NCBI GenBank assembly: GCA_964484255.1
Contig: CAZAEH010000007.1
Coordinates: forward strand, 1 to 56,703
Direction: 5' to 3'
Source of the DNA: UBA6215 sp964484255
Lineage (GTDB): Bacteria; Omnitrophota; Gorgyraeia; Pluralincolimonadales; Pluralincolimonadaceae
Length of the DNA: 56,703 nucleotides
Under the pieces are notes generated by a model, which made no database searches, had not been told where the DNA came from, and worked only from the letters and a program-made list of their open reading frames with translations. Of this stretch, positions 43,784 through 52,368 are shown one piece after another. The translations under genes and the position numbers were made by a program. Every line of letters starts with the position of its first letter. Positions within the stretch are counted from its first letter, which is position 1.

Positions 43784-44344
43784 ATGAAGCACCCTAAAAA
43801 ATATTTTGTGTGCGTAATTTTTTGCCTTTTAGCAGTGCTGCTGCCGCAGGAGACCCGGCCGGCCAACACAAAGACCATAATGCAGATGATGACACAGGCA
43901 AGCCAGATGTTATGCACCGGCGATTACGATAAAACGATCGAAAAATGTAATGAGATACTCAGGATCGAGCCCAGATGTTCCGGCGCTTACTATATCAGGG
44001 GATTCGCGTACAAATATAAGGAAGAATACGACCGCGCAATACTGGATTTTACACAGACTATACGGATAGACCCGAAATACGCGGCCGCGTATTACGGGCG
44101 CGCATTGTCATATGCCTATAAACAGATGTATGATGAGGCGATCTCGGACTTCACGTCAGCTATAGCTATCGACCCTAAATACACTGATGCATATTTCAAC
44201 AGGGCCCGGGTTTATTACGATATGGAAGAATACGGCAAGGCTTGGGATGACGTGAGGAAAGCAAGGGCCCTTGGCCTGGAAACAGACCTCATGTACAAAG
44301 GCTTCATCAGAAAACTCCAGGAAGCCTCAGGAAGGTTTCAGTAA
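43784..44344 (+). CDS. Secreted TPR-repeat protein
   Basis: 186 residues with a signal peptide (MKHPKKYFVCVIFCLLAVLL, cleavage near RPANT). Three to four TPR motifs follow: SQMLCTGDYDKTIEKCNEIL, AYYIRGFAYKYKEEYDRAIL, AYYGRALSYAYKQMYDEAIS and AYFNRARVYYDMEEYGKAWD. TPRs mediate protein contacts, here in the periplasm. Partner unknown. Its 3' end overlaps the convergent gene by 7 bases. Confidence 0.8.
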   Translation: MKHPKKYFVCVIFCLLAVLLPQETRPANTKTIMQMMTQASQMLCTGDYDKTIEKCNEILRIEPRCSGAYYIRGFAYKYKEEYDRAILDFTQTIRIDPKYAAAYYGRALSYAYKQMYDEAISDFTSAIAIDPKYTDAYFNRARVYYDMEEYGKAWDDVRKARALGLETDLMYKGFIRKLQEASGRFQ

Positions 44345-44892
44345 TAATGCACTCCGCTCTCTAGCTGTTTGACTTCCTTGACTGTGCCGTCGGGATTAAG
44401 ATAGATCTCGGCATTAGGCATATATTTCTGCCCTTTAATCGTTACCTGCTGGTGTATCATCATGCCCATAAGATCCCCGTCCTCGGAAAGTATCGCGAAA
44501 TCCCGGTTATGGAGTTTTATGCCTTCGATAACCGTAGGCTCGGCGAGCGGCCAGACATACAATTTACCCGATTCGTACAGTTCGGTCAGGTAATTCGCTG
44601 CACATTTTTTGCCGTCGATGACGGTCTGGGATGCAAGGCGGATCTGCTTGATCTTACCTGAAGGGTAGAACACGATATTATAATTGGCGGCGGCCCTGAG
44701 GCCGTTTACGGTGACGGGCCTCTTCGGATGGACCCAGTAGACCTTCCCTGATTTATAATAACCTACCTGGGTACCCCGGGGAAAAACCGTATCGCCTAAC
44801 TTCATATCTTTCTCGAGGACCTCTGCAACAACATATGGCTGTAAAAAAACTGCTACGGCAGCCAAAAGGTATGCGGCGAACCCCTTTCTCAC
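44338..44892 (-). CDS. Secreted MORN-like repeat protein, function unknown
   Basis: 184 residues from GTG 44892, chosen because AAGGGG lies 6-8 bases upstream and the start begins a signal peptide (RKGFAAYLLAAVAVFLQPYVVA). The mature part has repeated short strands of the form YY(K/P/E)SGK(V/I/L) (GYYKSGKVYWVHP, VFYPSGKIKQI, ELYESGKLYVWP) and ends EIYLNPDGTVKEV. This resembles MORN/toxin-like YD-type strands that form extended beta sheets. I know no function. The stop of the upstream small membrane gene is one base before this start, implying coupled translation. Confidence 0.65.
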   Translation of the reverse strand: MRKGFAAYLLAAVAVFLQPYVVAEVLEKDMKLGDTVFPRGTQVGYYKSGKVYWVHPKRPVTVNGLRAAANYNIVFYPSGKIKQIRLASQTVIDGKKCAANYLTELYESGKLYVWPLAEPTVIEGIKLHNRDFAILSEDGDLMGMMIHQQVTIKGQKYMPNAEIYLNPDGTVKEVKQLESGVHYY

Positions 44893-44893
44893 T

Positions 44894-45169
44894 TCAAGCC
44901 CCTTTCTTCCTGTCGGGGAAAAAAGCCAGTATAATAAGTCCGAAGACACTCAACAATCCAAGCAAACCCCAAGCCCCCCTATATCCCTTGCCCCTGGCAT
45001 AATTCCATAATCCCCATATGAACAGTAATATCCCGCCCCATGCGAACACGGCCGCCACCCACATCACAATACCTATGTTAATATAATAGCTTGCGGCGAA
45101 CCCAATTATCTGCGCGAGCATACCGCACAATATGCCGATATTGGTCTTTCTCCTGAACTCCCCGATCAT
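44894..45169 (-). CDS. Small membrane protein, function unknown
   Basis: 91 residues with three likely membrane helices: about 12-30 (IGILCGMLAQIIGFAASYYI), 33-54 (IVMWVAAVFAWGGILLFIWG) and 66-84 (AWGLLGLLSVFGLIILAFF), and a basic C-terminus. The GAWGLLGLLSVFGLIILAF pattern is common in short inner-membrane proteins of this kind but names no function. It is coupled to the MORN-like gene. Confidence 0.6.
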   Translation of the reverse strand: MIGEFRRKTNIGILCGMLAQIIGFAASYYINIGIVMWVAAVFAWGGILLFIWGLWNYARGKGYRGAWGLLGLLSVFGLIILAFFPDRKKGA

Positions 45170-45172
45170 AAA

Positions 45173-46009
45173 CTACCCCCTTTCATGCCTTAGATAATGA
45201 TAAAGATACTCTTGCGCGTAGCCTGCATATGGGCCGAACCGGGACCGCGCGAATTCCGCTGCCTCCTTCGGGGAGGTGTCCCTGCCTTCGAAATATAATC
45301 TTTCTATACCCCTCTTTATCCAAACATCTACGGGAAAGGCTTCATATTTGCCGAAAGAAAACAGTAAAACGCAATCCGCGACTTTCTCTCCTACTCCCCT
45401 AAGGCGCATAAGCGCCTTCTTGGCCTGCTCATAGTTTAATTCCCCGATAGCATCCAAGTCAATGGCTTTCTCGGACACCATCCGAGCGGTATCTCTTAAA
45501 TACCCGGCCCTGAAACCGAGCCCCAGGGACCTTAGGGTTTTCAGGTCTGCGCGAGCCATGCTGCCCGCTCCGGGAAAAGAATATCTTTCTATGTCGCCCA
45601 GGACAAGCCGCCGGCCGAACCTTGCGGACAGGCCCGCTATCATCTTCTTTATGCGCGGTATGTTCGTATAAGAAGAAAGTATAAAAGATGCCAGGCACTC
45701 CCAACGGTCCTGGTTAAGTATCCTCAAGCCGCGGAACCTGTCTATGGCTTTTTTTACGTAAGGGTCCTTTCCTATCTGCTTATATATGGAAGTCAGGTCT
45801 TCATCAAGGGCGAAGTAATGCGCGATATCATCCCTATCTACGGGTGAACTTGTCTCCACCGCCAGTCCGGCTCCGCCAAAGGACACCTTGACTATCGCTT
45901 TACCTATAACGCCTATATAACAGCTGCCGAAGTCCTCCCAGCGAAAAGCCTGGCCGCACTCCAGCGTATGTTCAAGATTAAGATCGGAAACGGGTAAGAT
46001 GAACTTCAA
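45173..46009 (-). CDS. OGG1-like 8-oxoguanine DNA glycosylase/lyase
   Basis: 278 residues. The N-terminal domain has LECGQAFRWE as in OGG1. The helix-hairpin-helix is LMRLRGVGEKVADCVLLFSF, with the catalytic lysine in GVGEK, followed by FPVDVW with the catalytic aspartate, matching the GVGxK-VADC and PVDVH arrangement of OGG1. It removes oxidised guanine opposite C. Bacterial OGG1 forms are less common than MutM. It sits after dcd and nrdJ, all DNA precursor or repair functions. Confidence 0.88.
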   Translation of the reverse strand: MKFILPVSDLNLEHTLECGQAFRWEDFGSCYIGVIGKAIVKVSFGGAGLAVETSSPVDRDDIAHYFALDEDLTSIYKQIGKDPYVKKAIDRFRGLRILNQDRWECLASFILSSYTNIPRIKKMIAGLSARFGRRLVLGDIERYSFPGAGSMARADLKTLRSLGLGFRAGYLRDTARMVSEKAIDLDAIGELNYEQAKKALMRLRGVGEKVADCVLLFSFGKYEAFPVDVWIKRGIERLYFEGRDTSPKEAAEFARSRFGPYAGYAQEYLYHYLRHERG

Positions 46010-46021
46010 TTACATGCCCCT

Positions 46022-46579
46022 TTATCGCACCACCTTCGGCAGGACTATCCCCTGCTGCGCCTGGTACTTGCCTTTCCTGTCCTTATAAGTGACCTCGGGG
46101 ACTTCCTCTCCTTCATAGAAGAGCAACTGGGCTATCCCCTCGTGGGAATAGATCTTTGCGGGATGCGGCGTTGTGTTCGATACAGCCATTGTCAGGAATC
46201 CTTCCCATGTGGGTTCCAGAGGACTGATGTTCGCAAGTATCCCGCAGCGGCAATACGTGGATTTCCCGAAACATATGGCTATTACTTTTTCGGGTATCCT
46301 GAAGTACTCGAACGAACGCGCCAGGACAAAAGAGTTAGGCGGGATAACGCATTCCTTGCCCTTGAAGTCTATAAAGGAATGGGGGTCGATATTCTTCGGG
46401 TCCATGACCGGGTTGCCCGTCCCGACAAAGACCTTGTATTCGTCATGGACGCGTATGTCGTAGCCGAAACTCGACAGCCCGTAACTTATATGGCCCTCTG
46501 AGACCTGATGGTCGAGGAACGGTTCGATCATCTTGGCCTCGAGGGCCATCTTCTTTATCCAACGATCAGATTTAATCAT
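46022..46579 (-). CDS. dcd: dCTP deaminase
   Basis: 185 residues. MIKSDRWIKKMA at the start, SYGLSSFGYDIRV, and PLEPTWEGFLTMAVSNTTPH with the catalytic glutamate are standard. It deaminates dCTP to dUTP for dTTP synthesis; whether it also has dUTPase activity is not clear. Its ATG directly follows the nrdJ stop codon, coupling it to ribonucleotide reduction. Confidence 0.94.
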   Translation of the reverse strand: MIKSDRWIKKMALEAKMIEPFLDHQVSEGHISYGLSSFGYDIRVHDEYKVFVGTGNPVMDPKNIDPHSFIDFKGKECVIPPNSFVLARSFEYFRIPEKVIAICFGKSTYCRCGILANISPLEPTWEGFLTMAVSNTTPHPAKIYSHEGIAQLLFYEGEEVPEVTYKDRKGKYQAQQGIVLPKVVR

Positions 46580-48883
46580 TTAACCGCACTTGGAATAGCC
46601 GCAACCCTTGCATACCATGCAACCTTCGACGTGCTGCAGTGCGCCGCCGCAATCCGGGCAGACTCCTACTACGCTGCCAAGTTTATTCTTGGCTTTCGGT
46701 TGCTCCGCCACTGTCTCTGAAGGCACTTCCGCGGGCTTTTTGGTATTGAGCAGGCGCCTCTCTATCACCTTTGCCAGGGCATCGGCGCATGAGAATATCC
46801 TGCCGCCCTTTTCCCATGAAGGATTGGGGCAACGTATGCCGTTAAGCTGTTCTATTATGGAATGCGTATCAAGGCCGCAGCGCAAGGCAAGGGATACCAG
46901 CCTGCCTATTGCCTCGAGCTGGCTGGCCGAACACCCGCCGGCCTTGCCCATCTGGGTAAATACCTCGAAAGGCATCCCGTTCTCATCCTCGTTTATAGTG
47001 ATGTAGAGGTTACCGCAACCGGTGAGGATCTTCGTTGTAGTCCCCCTTACTACTTCCGGCCTGGGGCGCGGCGAAGTCCTCGCCTTCTCCTCAGCCTTGG
47101 GGGCTACCGGCTGCTCCGCATGCGTTTCCGCCGCTTCCGAAGCCTTCTTCTCTTTTGAGCGCGCTATATAAAGGACCTGCTCTTCACGGCTGCCGTCGCG
47201 GTATATCGTAACCCCTTTGCACCCCATCTTATAGGCCAACAGGTATACCTCGCGCACATCGTCCGGGGTAGCGCTGTTGGCGAAATTGACGGTTTTCGAT
47301 ACTGCATTATCGGTATATTTCTGGAATGCCGCCTGCATCCTTATGTGCCATATGGGGGTTATGTCATGGGCCGTAACGAATACCCTTTTTACGTCTTCCG
47401 GGACTTCCTCTATATCGTGCAGGGTTCCTTTTTCGGCTATCTTCTTCATCAATTCTTCCGAGTAGAAACCGCGCTCTCTCGCCACTTCCTCGAAAAGCTT
47501 GTTGGTCTCGACCAGCTTCGTCTTGTCCATTACCTCTCGGTAATAGGACAGGGCAAAAAGCGGCTCCACCCCGCTGGAAGTATCGGCTATTATGGAAAGC
47601 GTCCCTGTCGGGGCTATCGTGGTAAGGGTCGCGTTCCTCATGCTCGGGCCGTCGGAATATATGGAATCCTTGAAATTAGGGAAGGTGCCTCTCCTTAGCG
47701 CCAACGCGTGCGATTCCCTCCTGGCCTCTTCCTGTATGAAAGACATGACCTTCTCGGCTATCTCTATGGCTTCATCCGAATTATAAGGGACACCCATCTT
47801 GATCAACATCTCGGCAAAACCCATGACGCCCAGGCCTATCTTCCGGTTGGCCTTGGTCATCATCTCTATCTGCTGGAGAGGGAACTTATTCATGTCTATG
47901 ACATTGTCCAGGAAATGGACCGCGAGACGGATAGTTTCGCGCATCTTCTCCCAGTCTACCTGCGGGGAAGAAGTATCCGTCCTAACCATCCTGGCGAGGT
48001 TTATGGAACCAAGGTTGCAGCTCTCATACGGCAGGAGTGGCTGTTCGCCGCACGGATTGGTCGATTCTATCTGGCCCGCATGCGGGGTCGGGTTTGACTT
48101 GTTTATCCTGTCCAGGAAGATTATCCCGGGCTCGCCGTTCTTCCAGGCCCTGTTTACTATAATGTCGAAAACCTCGCGGGCATTCAGCTTGCCGACCACT
48201 TTCTTGTTATGCGGGGATACAAGGTCGTACTCTTCGTCGCGCTCGACCCTCTTCATGAATTCCTCGGTTATCGCGACCGAAATATTGAAATTGGTTATAT
48301 CCTTGTCCGTCTCCTTGCACTTGATGAAATCCAGTATATCGGGATGGTCTATACGCAAGATGCCCATATTGGCCCCGCGGCGAGTACCGCCCTGTTTGAC
48401 CGCATGCGTGGCAGCGTCAAAAACTTTCATGAAAGAAACAGGGCCGCTCGCTATACCCCCCGTCGTCTTGACCATGGAATTGGCCGGACGAAGCCTTGAG
48501 AAAGAAAAACCCGTGCCGCCGCCTGAGCGATGTATGAGGGCGGTGTTCTTTATCGTTTCGAATATCGATTCCATCGAATCGTCTATCGGCAGGACGAAAC
48601 AGGCCGATAACTGCTGCAATTCGCGGCCGGCATTCATCAGGGTAGGCGAATTAGGGAGGAAATCCAGGTTGCTTATTAAGGCATAAAATTCATCTTCCAG
48701 CTTTGATACATTATAATCCGGATCATAATATGAGTCCGCTGAAGCTATATTGCGCGCTACCCTCCTGAATAATTCTTCGGGAGTCTCTAACGGTTTTCCC
48801 TCCGGGTCTTTCCTGAGGTACCTCTTCTCGAGTACCTTCCTGGAATTCGCCGATAACCCGTTCTCTATCCTCGTATCTCCCAT
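46580..48883 (-). CDS. nrdJ: Vitamin B12-dependent ribonucleoside-diphosphate reductase (class II)
   Basis: 767 residues. FVLPIDDSMESIFETIKNTALI, then RSGGGTGFSFSRLRP, the active-site region STNPCGEQPLLPYESCNLGS (catalytic C, GExPL), and TLTTIAPTGTLSIIADTSSG are class I/II core motifs; there is no radical-generating tyrosine subunit nearby. The C-terminal zinc-type CPDCGG ... CMVCKGCGYSKCG marks the class II NrdJ form. It needs adenosylcobalamin and works with or without oxygen. GGAAAGGGGG precedes the start. Promoter and NrdR boxes are listed separately. Confidence 0.95.
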   Translation of the reverse strand: MGDTRIENGLSANSRKVLEKRYLRKDPEGKPLETPEELFRRVARNIASADSYYDPDYNVSKLEDEFYALISNLDFLPNSPTLMNAGRELQQLSACFVLPIDDSMESIFETIKNTALIHRSGGGTGFSFSRLRPANSMVKTTGGIASGPVSFMKVFDAATHAVKQGGTRRGANMGILRIDHPDILDFIKCKETDKDITNFNISVAITEEFMKRVERDEEYDLVSPHNKKVVGKLNAREVFDIIVNRAWKNGEPGIIFLDRINKSNPTPHAGQIESTNPCGEQPLLPYESCNLGSINLARMVRTDTSSPQVDWEKMRETIRLAVHFLDNVIDMNKFPLQQIEMMTKANRKIGLGVMGFAEMLIKMGVPYNSDEAIEIAEKVMSFIQEEARRESHALALRRGTFPNFKDSIYSDGPSMRNATLTTIAPTGTLSIIADTSSGVEPLFALSYYREVMDKTKLVETNKLFEEVARERGFYSEELMKKIAEKGTLHDIEEVPEDVKRVFVTAHDITPIWHIRMQAAFQKYTDNAVSKTVNFANSATPDDVREVYLLAYKMGCKGVTIYRDGSREEQVLYIARSKEKKASEAAETHAEQPVAPKAEEKARTSPRPRPEVVRGTTTKILTGCGNLYITINEDENGMPFEVFTQMGKAGGCSASQLEAIGRLVSLALRCGLDTHSIIEQLNGIRCPNPSWEKGGRIFSCADALAKVIERRLLNTKKPAEVPSETVAEQPKAKNKLGSVVGVCPDCGGALQHVEGCMVCKGCGYSKCG

Positions 48884-48906
48884 AACTTACCCCCTTTCCA
48901 ACCCAA

Positions 48907-48935
48907 AGTATAGTCAAGCCCTAGTAGCTTGTCAA
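48907..48935 (-). promoter_or_regulatory. Consensus sigma70 promoter of nrdJ
   Basis: Minus strand: -35 TTGACA (48930-48935), 17-base spacer, -10 TATACT (48907-48912). This is the best promoter match in the window. Confidence 0.8.
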
Positions 48936-48943
48936 GAAAAAAA

Positions 48944-48989
48944 TACCATATATTGTGGCTCCCGTCGACAAAAACCCCTTATTTTGTGT
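48944..48989 (-). promoter_or_regulatory. Pair of NrdR boxes upstream of nrdJ
   Basis: Two 16-base sites match the NrdR consensus ACACWATATATWGTGT on the plus strand: 48944-48959 (13 of 16, core CATATATTGTG) and 48974-48989 (12 of 16, ends TTTTGTGT). Their centres are 30 bases apart, near three helical turns, as is usual for NrdR. They lie just upstream of the -35. NrdR represses ribonucleotide reductase genes when dATP is plentiful. The second box overlaps a terminator hairpin, so its match could be partly chance. Confidence 0.6.
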
Positions 48990-49004
48990 TTAAACCGGGT
49001 TTTT
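48970..49004 (-). terminator. Intrinsic terminator of the 19-residue peptide gene
   Basis: AAAAACCC (48970-48977 on plus) pairs with GGGTTTTT (48997-49004); on the minus strand the second arm ends in five T. It follows the peptide stop codon by 27 bases. Confidence 0.5.
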
Positions 49005-49031
49005 GCTAAAACCAAATCCTCCTGTGGAAGG

Positions 49032-49091
49032 TTACTTCTTCTTTGATTCCTTCTTGGGTTTCTTCTTGCCGCAACCGCATGATCCGCACAT
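49032..49091 (-). CDS. 19-residue Cys/Lys-rich peptide, function unknown
   Basis: ATG 49091 to TAA 49032 encodes MCGSCGCGKKKPKKESKKK: three cysteines in CGSCGCG followed by a lysine-rich tail. A near-perfect AGGAGG lies 8 bases upstream, its own extended -10 promoter is at 49137-49164, and a terminator follows, so it forms a complete monocistronic gene. The cysteine knot could bind metal and the basic tail nucleic acid or membrane. I do not recognise a family; such peptides are generally missed by length cut-offs. Confidence 0.6.
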   Translation of the reverse strand: MCGSCGCGKKKPKKESKKK

Positions 49092-49136
49092 TGCCTTTCC
49101 CTCCTTAATAAATGAACCGTGCCATATCTCTTGGTA

Positions 49137-49164
49137 ATTATACCACGTTCTTCCGATTGCGCAA
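49137..49164 (-). promoter_or_regulatory. Extended -10 promoter of the small peptide gene
   Basis: Minus strand: -35 TTGCGC (49159-49164), 16-base spacer, TGGTATAAT (extended -10, hexamer at 49137-49142). Leader of about 40 bases to the ATG at 49091. Confidence 0.6.
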
Positions 49165-49186
49165 CCAAATCTTTTTTCAGCCGGAT

Positions 49187-49939
49187 TTATTTCTTGGCTT
49201 TACCCTGGTTGGCGACGGCCTCCATCGCCTTCTTTACCTCCTCGGGATCGCCGAGATAATAATGCTTGATCGGCTTAAGGTTGTCGTCAAGTTCGTATAC
49301 GAGCGGCATACCAGTTGGGATATTGAGCCCGACTATATCCTCGTCCGAGACATTATCGAGGTATTTTACCAGCGCCCTCAAGCTGTTGCCGTGGGCCGCG
49401 ATAATGACACGTTTTCCGCTCTTTACAACAGGCGCTATCGTCTCGTGCCAGTACGGCAGGAAACGCGCGACCGTATCCTTAAGGCATTCGGTCAGGGGGA
49501 TCTCGTCCGGTTTAAGGTTCTTATAGCGCGGGTCTTTCGCGGGACTGCGCGGGTCGTTTTTTTCGAGCGCGGGAGGCGGGGTATCATAACTACGGCGCCA
49601 TACCAGGACCTGCTGGTCGCCGTATTTAGCGGCAGTCTCGGCCTTGTTGAGCCCTTGCAGCGCGCCGTAATGCCTCTCGTTCAGCCGCCACGAATTGTAT
49701 ACGGGTATCCACATAAGGTCCATACCGTCGAGCGTTATCCAGAGCGTTCGGATAGCCCTCTTGAGCACGGATGTGAAAGCGACGTCAAATACAAATCCTT
49801 CCTTCTTGAGTACTTCTCCGGCCTTCCTGGCCTCGGAAAGGCCCTTCTCCGAAAGGTCGACATCGGTCCATCCGGTAAAACGGTTTTCCTTGTTCCAGGC
49901 GCTCTCGCCATGGCGCAGCAGCACGATCTTATACATCAT
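49187..49939 (-). CDS. gpmA: 2,3-bisphosphoglycerate-dependent phosphoglycerate mutase
   Basis: 250 residues. VLLRHGESAWNKENRFTGW holds the phospho-histidine in RHGES; LNERHYGALQGLNK and VIIAAHGNSLRALVKYL complete the active site. It interconverts 3- and 2-phosphoglycerate in glycolysis/gluconeogenesis. Length and motifs match GpmA, in contrast to the secreted relative at 1.3 kb. It is followed by the small peptide gene. Confidence 0.96.
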   Translation of the reverse strand: MMYKIVLLRHGESAWNKENRFTGWTDVDLSEKGLSEARKAGEVLKKEGFVFDVAFTSVLKRAIRTLWITLDGMDLMWIPVYNSWRLNERHYGALQGLNKAETAAKYGDQQVLVWRRSYDTPPPALEKNDPRSPAKDPRYKNLKPDEIPLTECLKDTVARFLPYWHETIAPVVKSGKRVIIAAHGNSLRALVKYLDNVSDEDIVGLNIPTGMPLVYELDDNLKPIKHYYLGDPEEVKKAMEAVANQGKAKK

Positions 49940-49965
49940 TATCTCCTTTTTGTAAGCGTTACCTA

Positions 49966-51960
49966 TTATATATTAAAAGCGTCCTCGAATTCAACATCAT
50001 CAAAACCGCCGCCTGCCTTCTCGACATCCATGAAACGCTCTATTATGCTGCCTTCCTGCAGGAAGCGCGATACCTCGGTAAATACGCCTCCGGCCGCGTA
50101 GCCGCCTGAATAGTTCTTCATCCACCTCGCTGAACGGTCTATCGCGGGTTTGAGGAGTATAAGGTTCTCCTTCGCGCGGGTCGCCGCCACATAGAACAAA
50201 CGGCGCTCCTCCTCTATAGCGTCCCCATCGTCTATGGATTGGTAAGAAGGAAGGTGCCCCTCGGCGACATATATAAGGAATACCGTATGCCACTCGAGCC
50301 CTTTCGCCGAGTGGATAGTGGAAAGGGTCATCGCGTGTTCCTGTTTTCCTTTAAGCCCCGCCTCGAGTATGCTCTTCTCCGGAGGTTCAAGCGCCATGTC
50401 CGTAAGGAACGGCTCCAGGGAATTGTACCTGCCGGCTATGCGCTCGAGCGAATTCAGGTCCGGGGCGCGTTTATGGTAATCGTCATACTTGGCCTTAAGC
50501 AGCGGCTCGTAGTATTTCAGGAAATCCTTTATTAGCGTGCCGGGGCTGTCCTCCGGCTTGGCCGTTCTCAATATCTCTATAAGCTCCGATAGGTCCGGGT
50601 GTTTTTTCAGTATACCCTCGTCTATATCGAGGCCCTGTTTCTTCTCGATGACCTGCCCGGCTATCTTCGCCGCGGTCTTTTCGCCTATCCCGCGCATTAG
50701 CATAAGCGCCCTGTGCCAGCTTACCTGGTCATCGCGGTTATGCGCTATCCGCAGGTATGATATGACATCCTTTATATGCGAGGACTCGACGAACCGCTGC
50801 CCCCCGTATTTCAGGAACGGGATATCGTGGTTGGCCAGCTCTATTTCAAGGTCGTTGGAATGCCATCCGGCGCGGAACAGGACAGCTATGTCCCTCAGCG
50901 CCACGCCGTCATCGACAAGCTCCATGACCTTTTGCACGATGTATTTGGATTGCACATTCTCATCGCGGGCCTCTACGAACACCGGGGCGCGGCCTTCGGC
51001 CTTTTTGGTAAAGAGGGCCTTCTCGAACTTCTCCTGGGCGTTCTTGATGACCTCGTTGGTCAGATCGAGTATCGGCTGGGTGGAGCGGTAATTCTCCTCC
51101 AGCATTATGACCTCCGCGCCGTCGAACACCTTCGGGAAATCCATTATGTTCTTGAAGTTCGCCCCGCGGAAAGAATATATGCTCTGGGAATCGTCGCCGA
51201 CCACCATGACGTTCCCGTGCTCCGAGGCGAGTAAGCGTACTATCTCGGCCTGGAGCCTGTTGGTGTCCTGGTACTCGTCGACCATTATATACCTGTACTG
51301 CCCGGAGAGCCTGGCCCTTACGTCCTTATGCTCATGCAGGAGCTTCCTAAGGAATACAAGGAGGTCGTCGTAATCCATGAGTGACTTCTCCTTCTTGTAC
51401 CTGATATAGCCTTCCTTTATCTTCTTTATCTCGCCTTCCCATTCCGAGAACTGCGGATATTCGAGCGCCAGCACCGTCGCTATATCTTCCGACTTATTTA
51501 CGGACTTGGAGATAACATCAAGGAGGGCGCCTTTCCTCGGGAAGCGCTTGCTCGCCTCAAGGTTATCGAGGCCGAGCTTTGAGCGTACGATATTTACCGC
51601 GCTCTCCGCGTCGGATTCATCGGTAATGGTGAAATTGTGCGGAAAACCCACGAGGCCCGCGTATTTACGCAGGACCATGTTGGCAAAAGAATGGAAGGTC
51701 CCCCCGGCGACTTTCTCGCAGCGGTCATCAAGCAGTTTGGCCGCGCGGCGCAGCATCTCCTCGGAGGCCTTGCGGGTAAATGTCAAAAGCAGTATCTGGT
51801 CGGGCTTGATGCCCTTCTCGACCAGGTAAGCGACACGGTATACCAGCGTCCTTGTCTTGCCGCTTCCCGCGCCCGCTATTACCAGATACGGTCCTTCGGT
51901 GGATTCCACAGCTTTCAGCTGGGCAGGATTAAGTTCTTTTTTGTAATCTATCTTGTGCAT
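49966..51960 (-). CDS. UvrD/PcrA-type ATP-dependent DNA helicase (superfamily 1A)
   Basis: 664 residues. LNPAQLKAVESTEGPYLVIAGAGSGKTRTLVYRV gives the Q motif and Walker A (GAGSGKT), VDEYQDTNRLQ motif II, VVGDDSQSIYSFRGA motif III, STIHSAKGLEWHTVFL motif V and RRLFYVAATRAKENL motif VI. It unwinds 3'-5' in repair and plasmid-type replication. It starts inside the end of the NUDIX gene, overlapping by 32 bases. The C-terminus is short, so its partner-binding tail may differ from UvrD. Confidence 0.93.
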   Translation of the reverse strand: MHKIDYKKELNPAQLKAVESTEGPYLVIAGAGSGKTRTLVYRVAYLVEKGIKPDQILLLTFTRKASEEMLRRAAKLLDDRCEKVAGGTFHSFANMVLRKYAGLVGFPHNFTITDESDAESAVNIVRSKLGLDNLEASKRFPRKGALLDVISKSVNKSEDIATVLALEYPQFSEWEGEIKKIKEGYIRYKKEKSLMDYDDLLVFLRKLLHEHKDVRARLSGQYRYIMVDEYQDTNRLQAEIVRLLASEHGNVMVVGDDSQSIYSFRGANFKNIMDFPKVFDGAEVIMLEENYRSTQPILDLTNEVIKNAQEKFEKALFTKKAEGRAPVFVEARDENVQSKYIVQKVMELVDDGVALRDIAVLFRAGWHSNDLEIELANHDIPFLKYGGQRFVESSHIKDVISYLRIAHNRDDQVSWHRALMLMRGIGEKTAAKIAGQVIEKKQGLDIDEGILKKHPDLSELIEILRTAKPEDSPGTLIKDFLKYYEPLLKAKYDDYHKRAPDLNSLERIAGRYNSLEPFLTDMALEPPEKSILEAGLKGKQEHAMTLSTIHSAKGLEWHTVFLIYVAEGHLPSYQSIDDGDAIEEERRLFYVAATRAKENLILLKPAIDRSARWMKNYSGGYAAGGVFTEVSRFLQEGSIIERFMDVEKAGGGFDDVEFEDAFNI

Positions 51961-52357
51961 TCTTTGCTATTTTGCGTTCGGAAGGATATGTCATTATCCT
52001 GATGGCTTCGCTTGCCGGCAGCCACCTGACCTCCTCGGCGTCAGCGTCATGGTCATCGGTGCTGCCGGAGATATATCTTACCAGGAAAAAAGTGACTGTC
52101 TTATCGACACTGACATCTTCTTCTTCGGAGTAAAAACGATATTTTATAGGGCCGAGATCCTCCTCGATTGCCCCTGTAAGCCCGGTCTCTTCACGTATCT
52201 CGCGCAGGGCGGCTTCCCGGGGAGTCTCGGGACCTTCGATCTTGCCTTTCGGAAGGCAAAATACCTTACCCCCATCGCGGACAAGGATGACTATCTCAAT
52301 GCCCGCGGTGGTTTTCCTGTATACCACACCGCCTGCCGAAAACTGGAGTTTTTCCAT
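51929..52357 (-). CDS. NUDIX hydrolase
   Basis: 142 residues from ATG 52357 (MEKLQFSAGGVVYRK), the start that fits the fold; upstream in-frame codons lie in the cloverleaf region. The Nudix box is GPETPREAALREIREETGLTG (residues ~50-70; core REIREETG). The layout resembles diadenosine tetraphosphate hydrolases, with a late EEVRWLP motif. It splits nucleoside-diphosphate-linked compounds; the substrate is uncertain. Its AGGAGG (52367-52372 region) lies about 11 bases before the ATG and is paired in the cloverleaf leader. Confidence 0.85.
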   Translation of the reverse strand: MEKLQFSAGGVVYRKTTAGIEIVILVRDGGKVFCLPKGKIEGPETPREAALREIREETGLTGAIEEDLGPIKYRFYSEEEDVSVDKTVTFFLVRYISGSTDDHDADAEEVRWLPASEAIRIMTYPSERKIAKNAQDRLQKRT

Positions 52358-52368
52358 AAATAAAAAGG

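Noticed and set aside
49112..50101. 329-codon plus-strand frame opposite gpmA
   Set aside because: gpmA is certain on the minus strand; the frame also covers the peptide gene's promoter region and matches no family.
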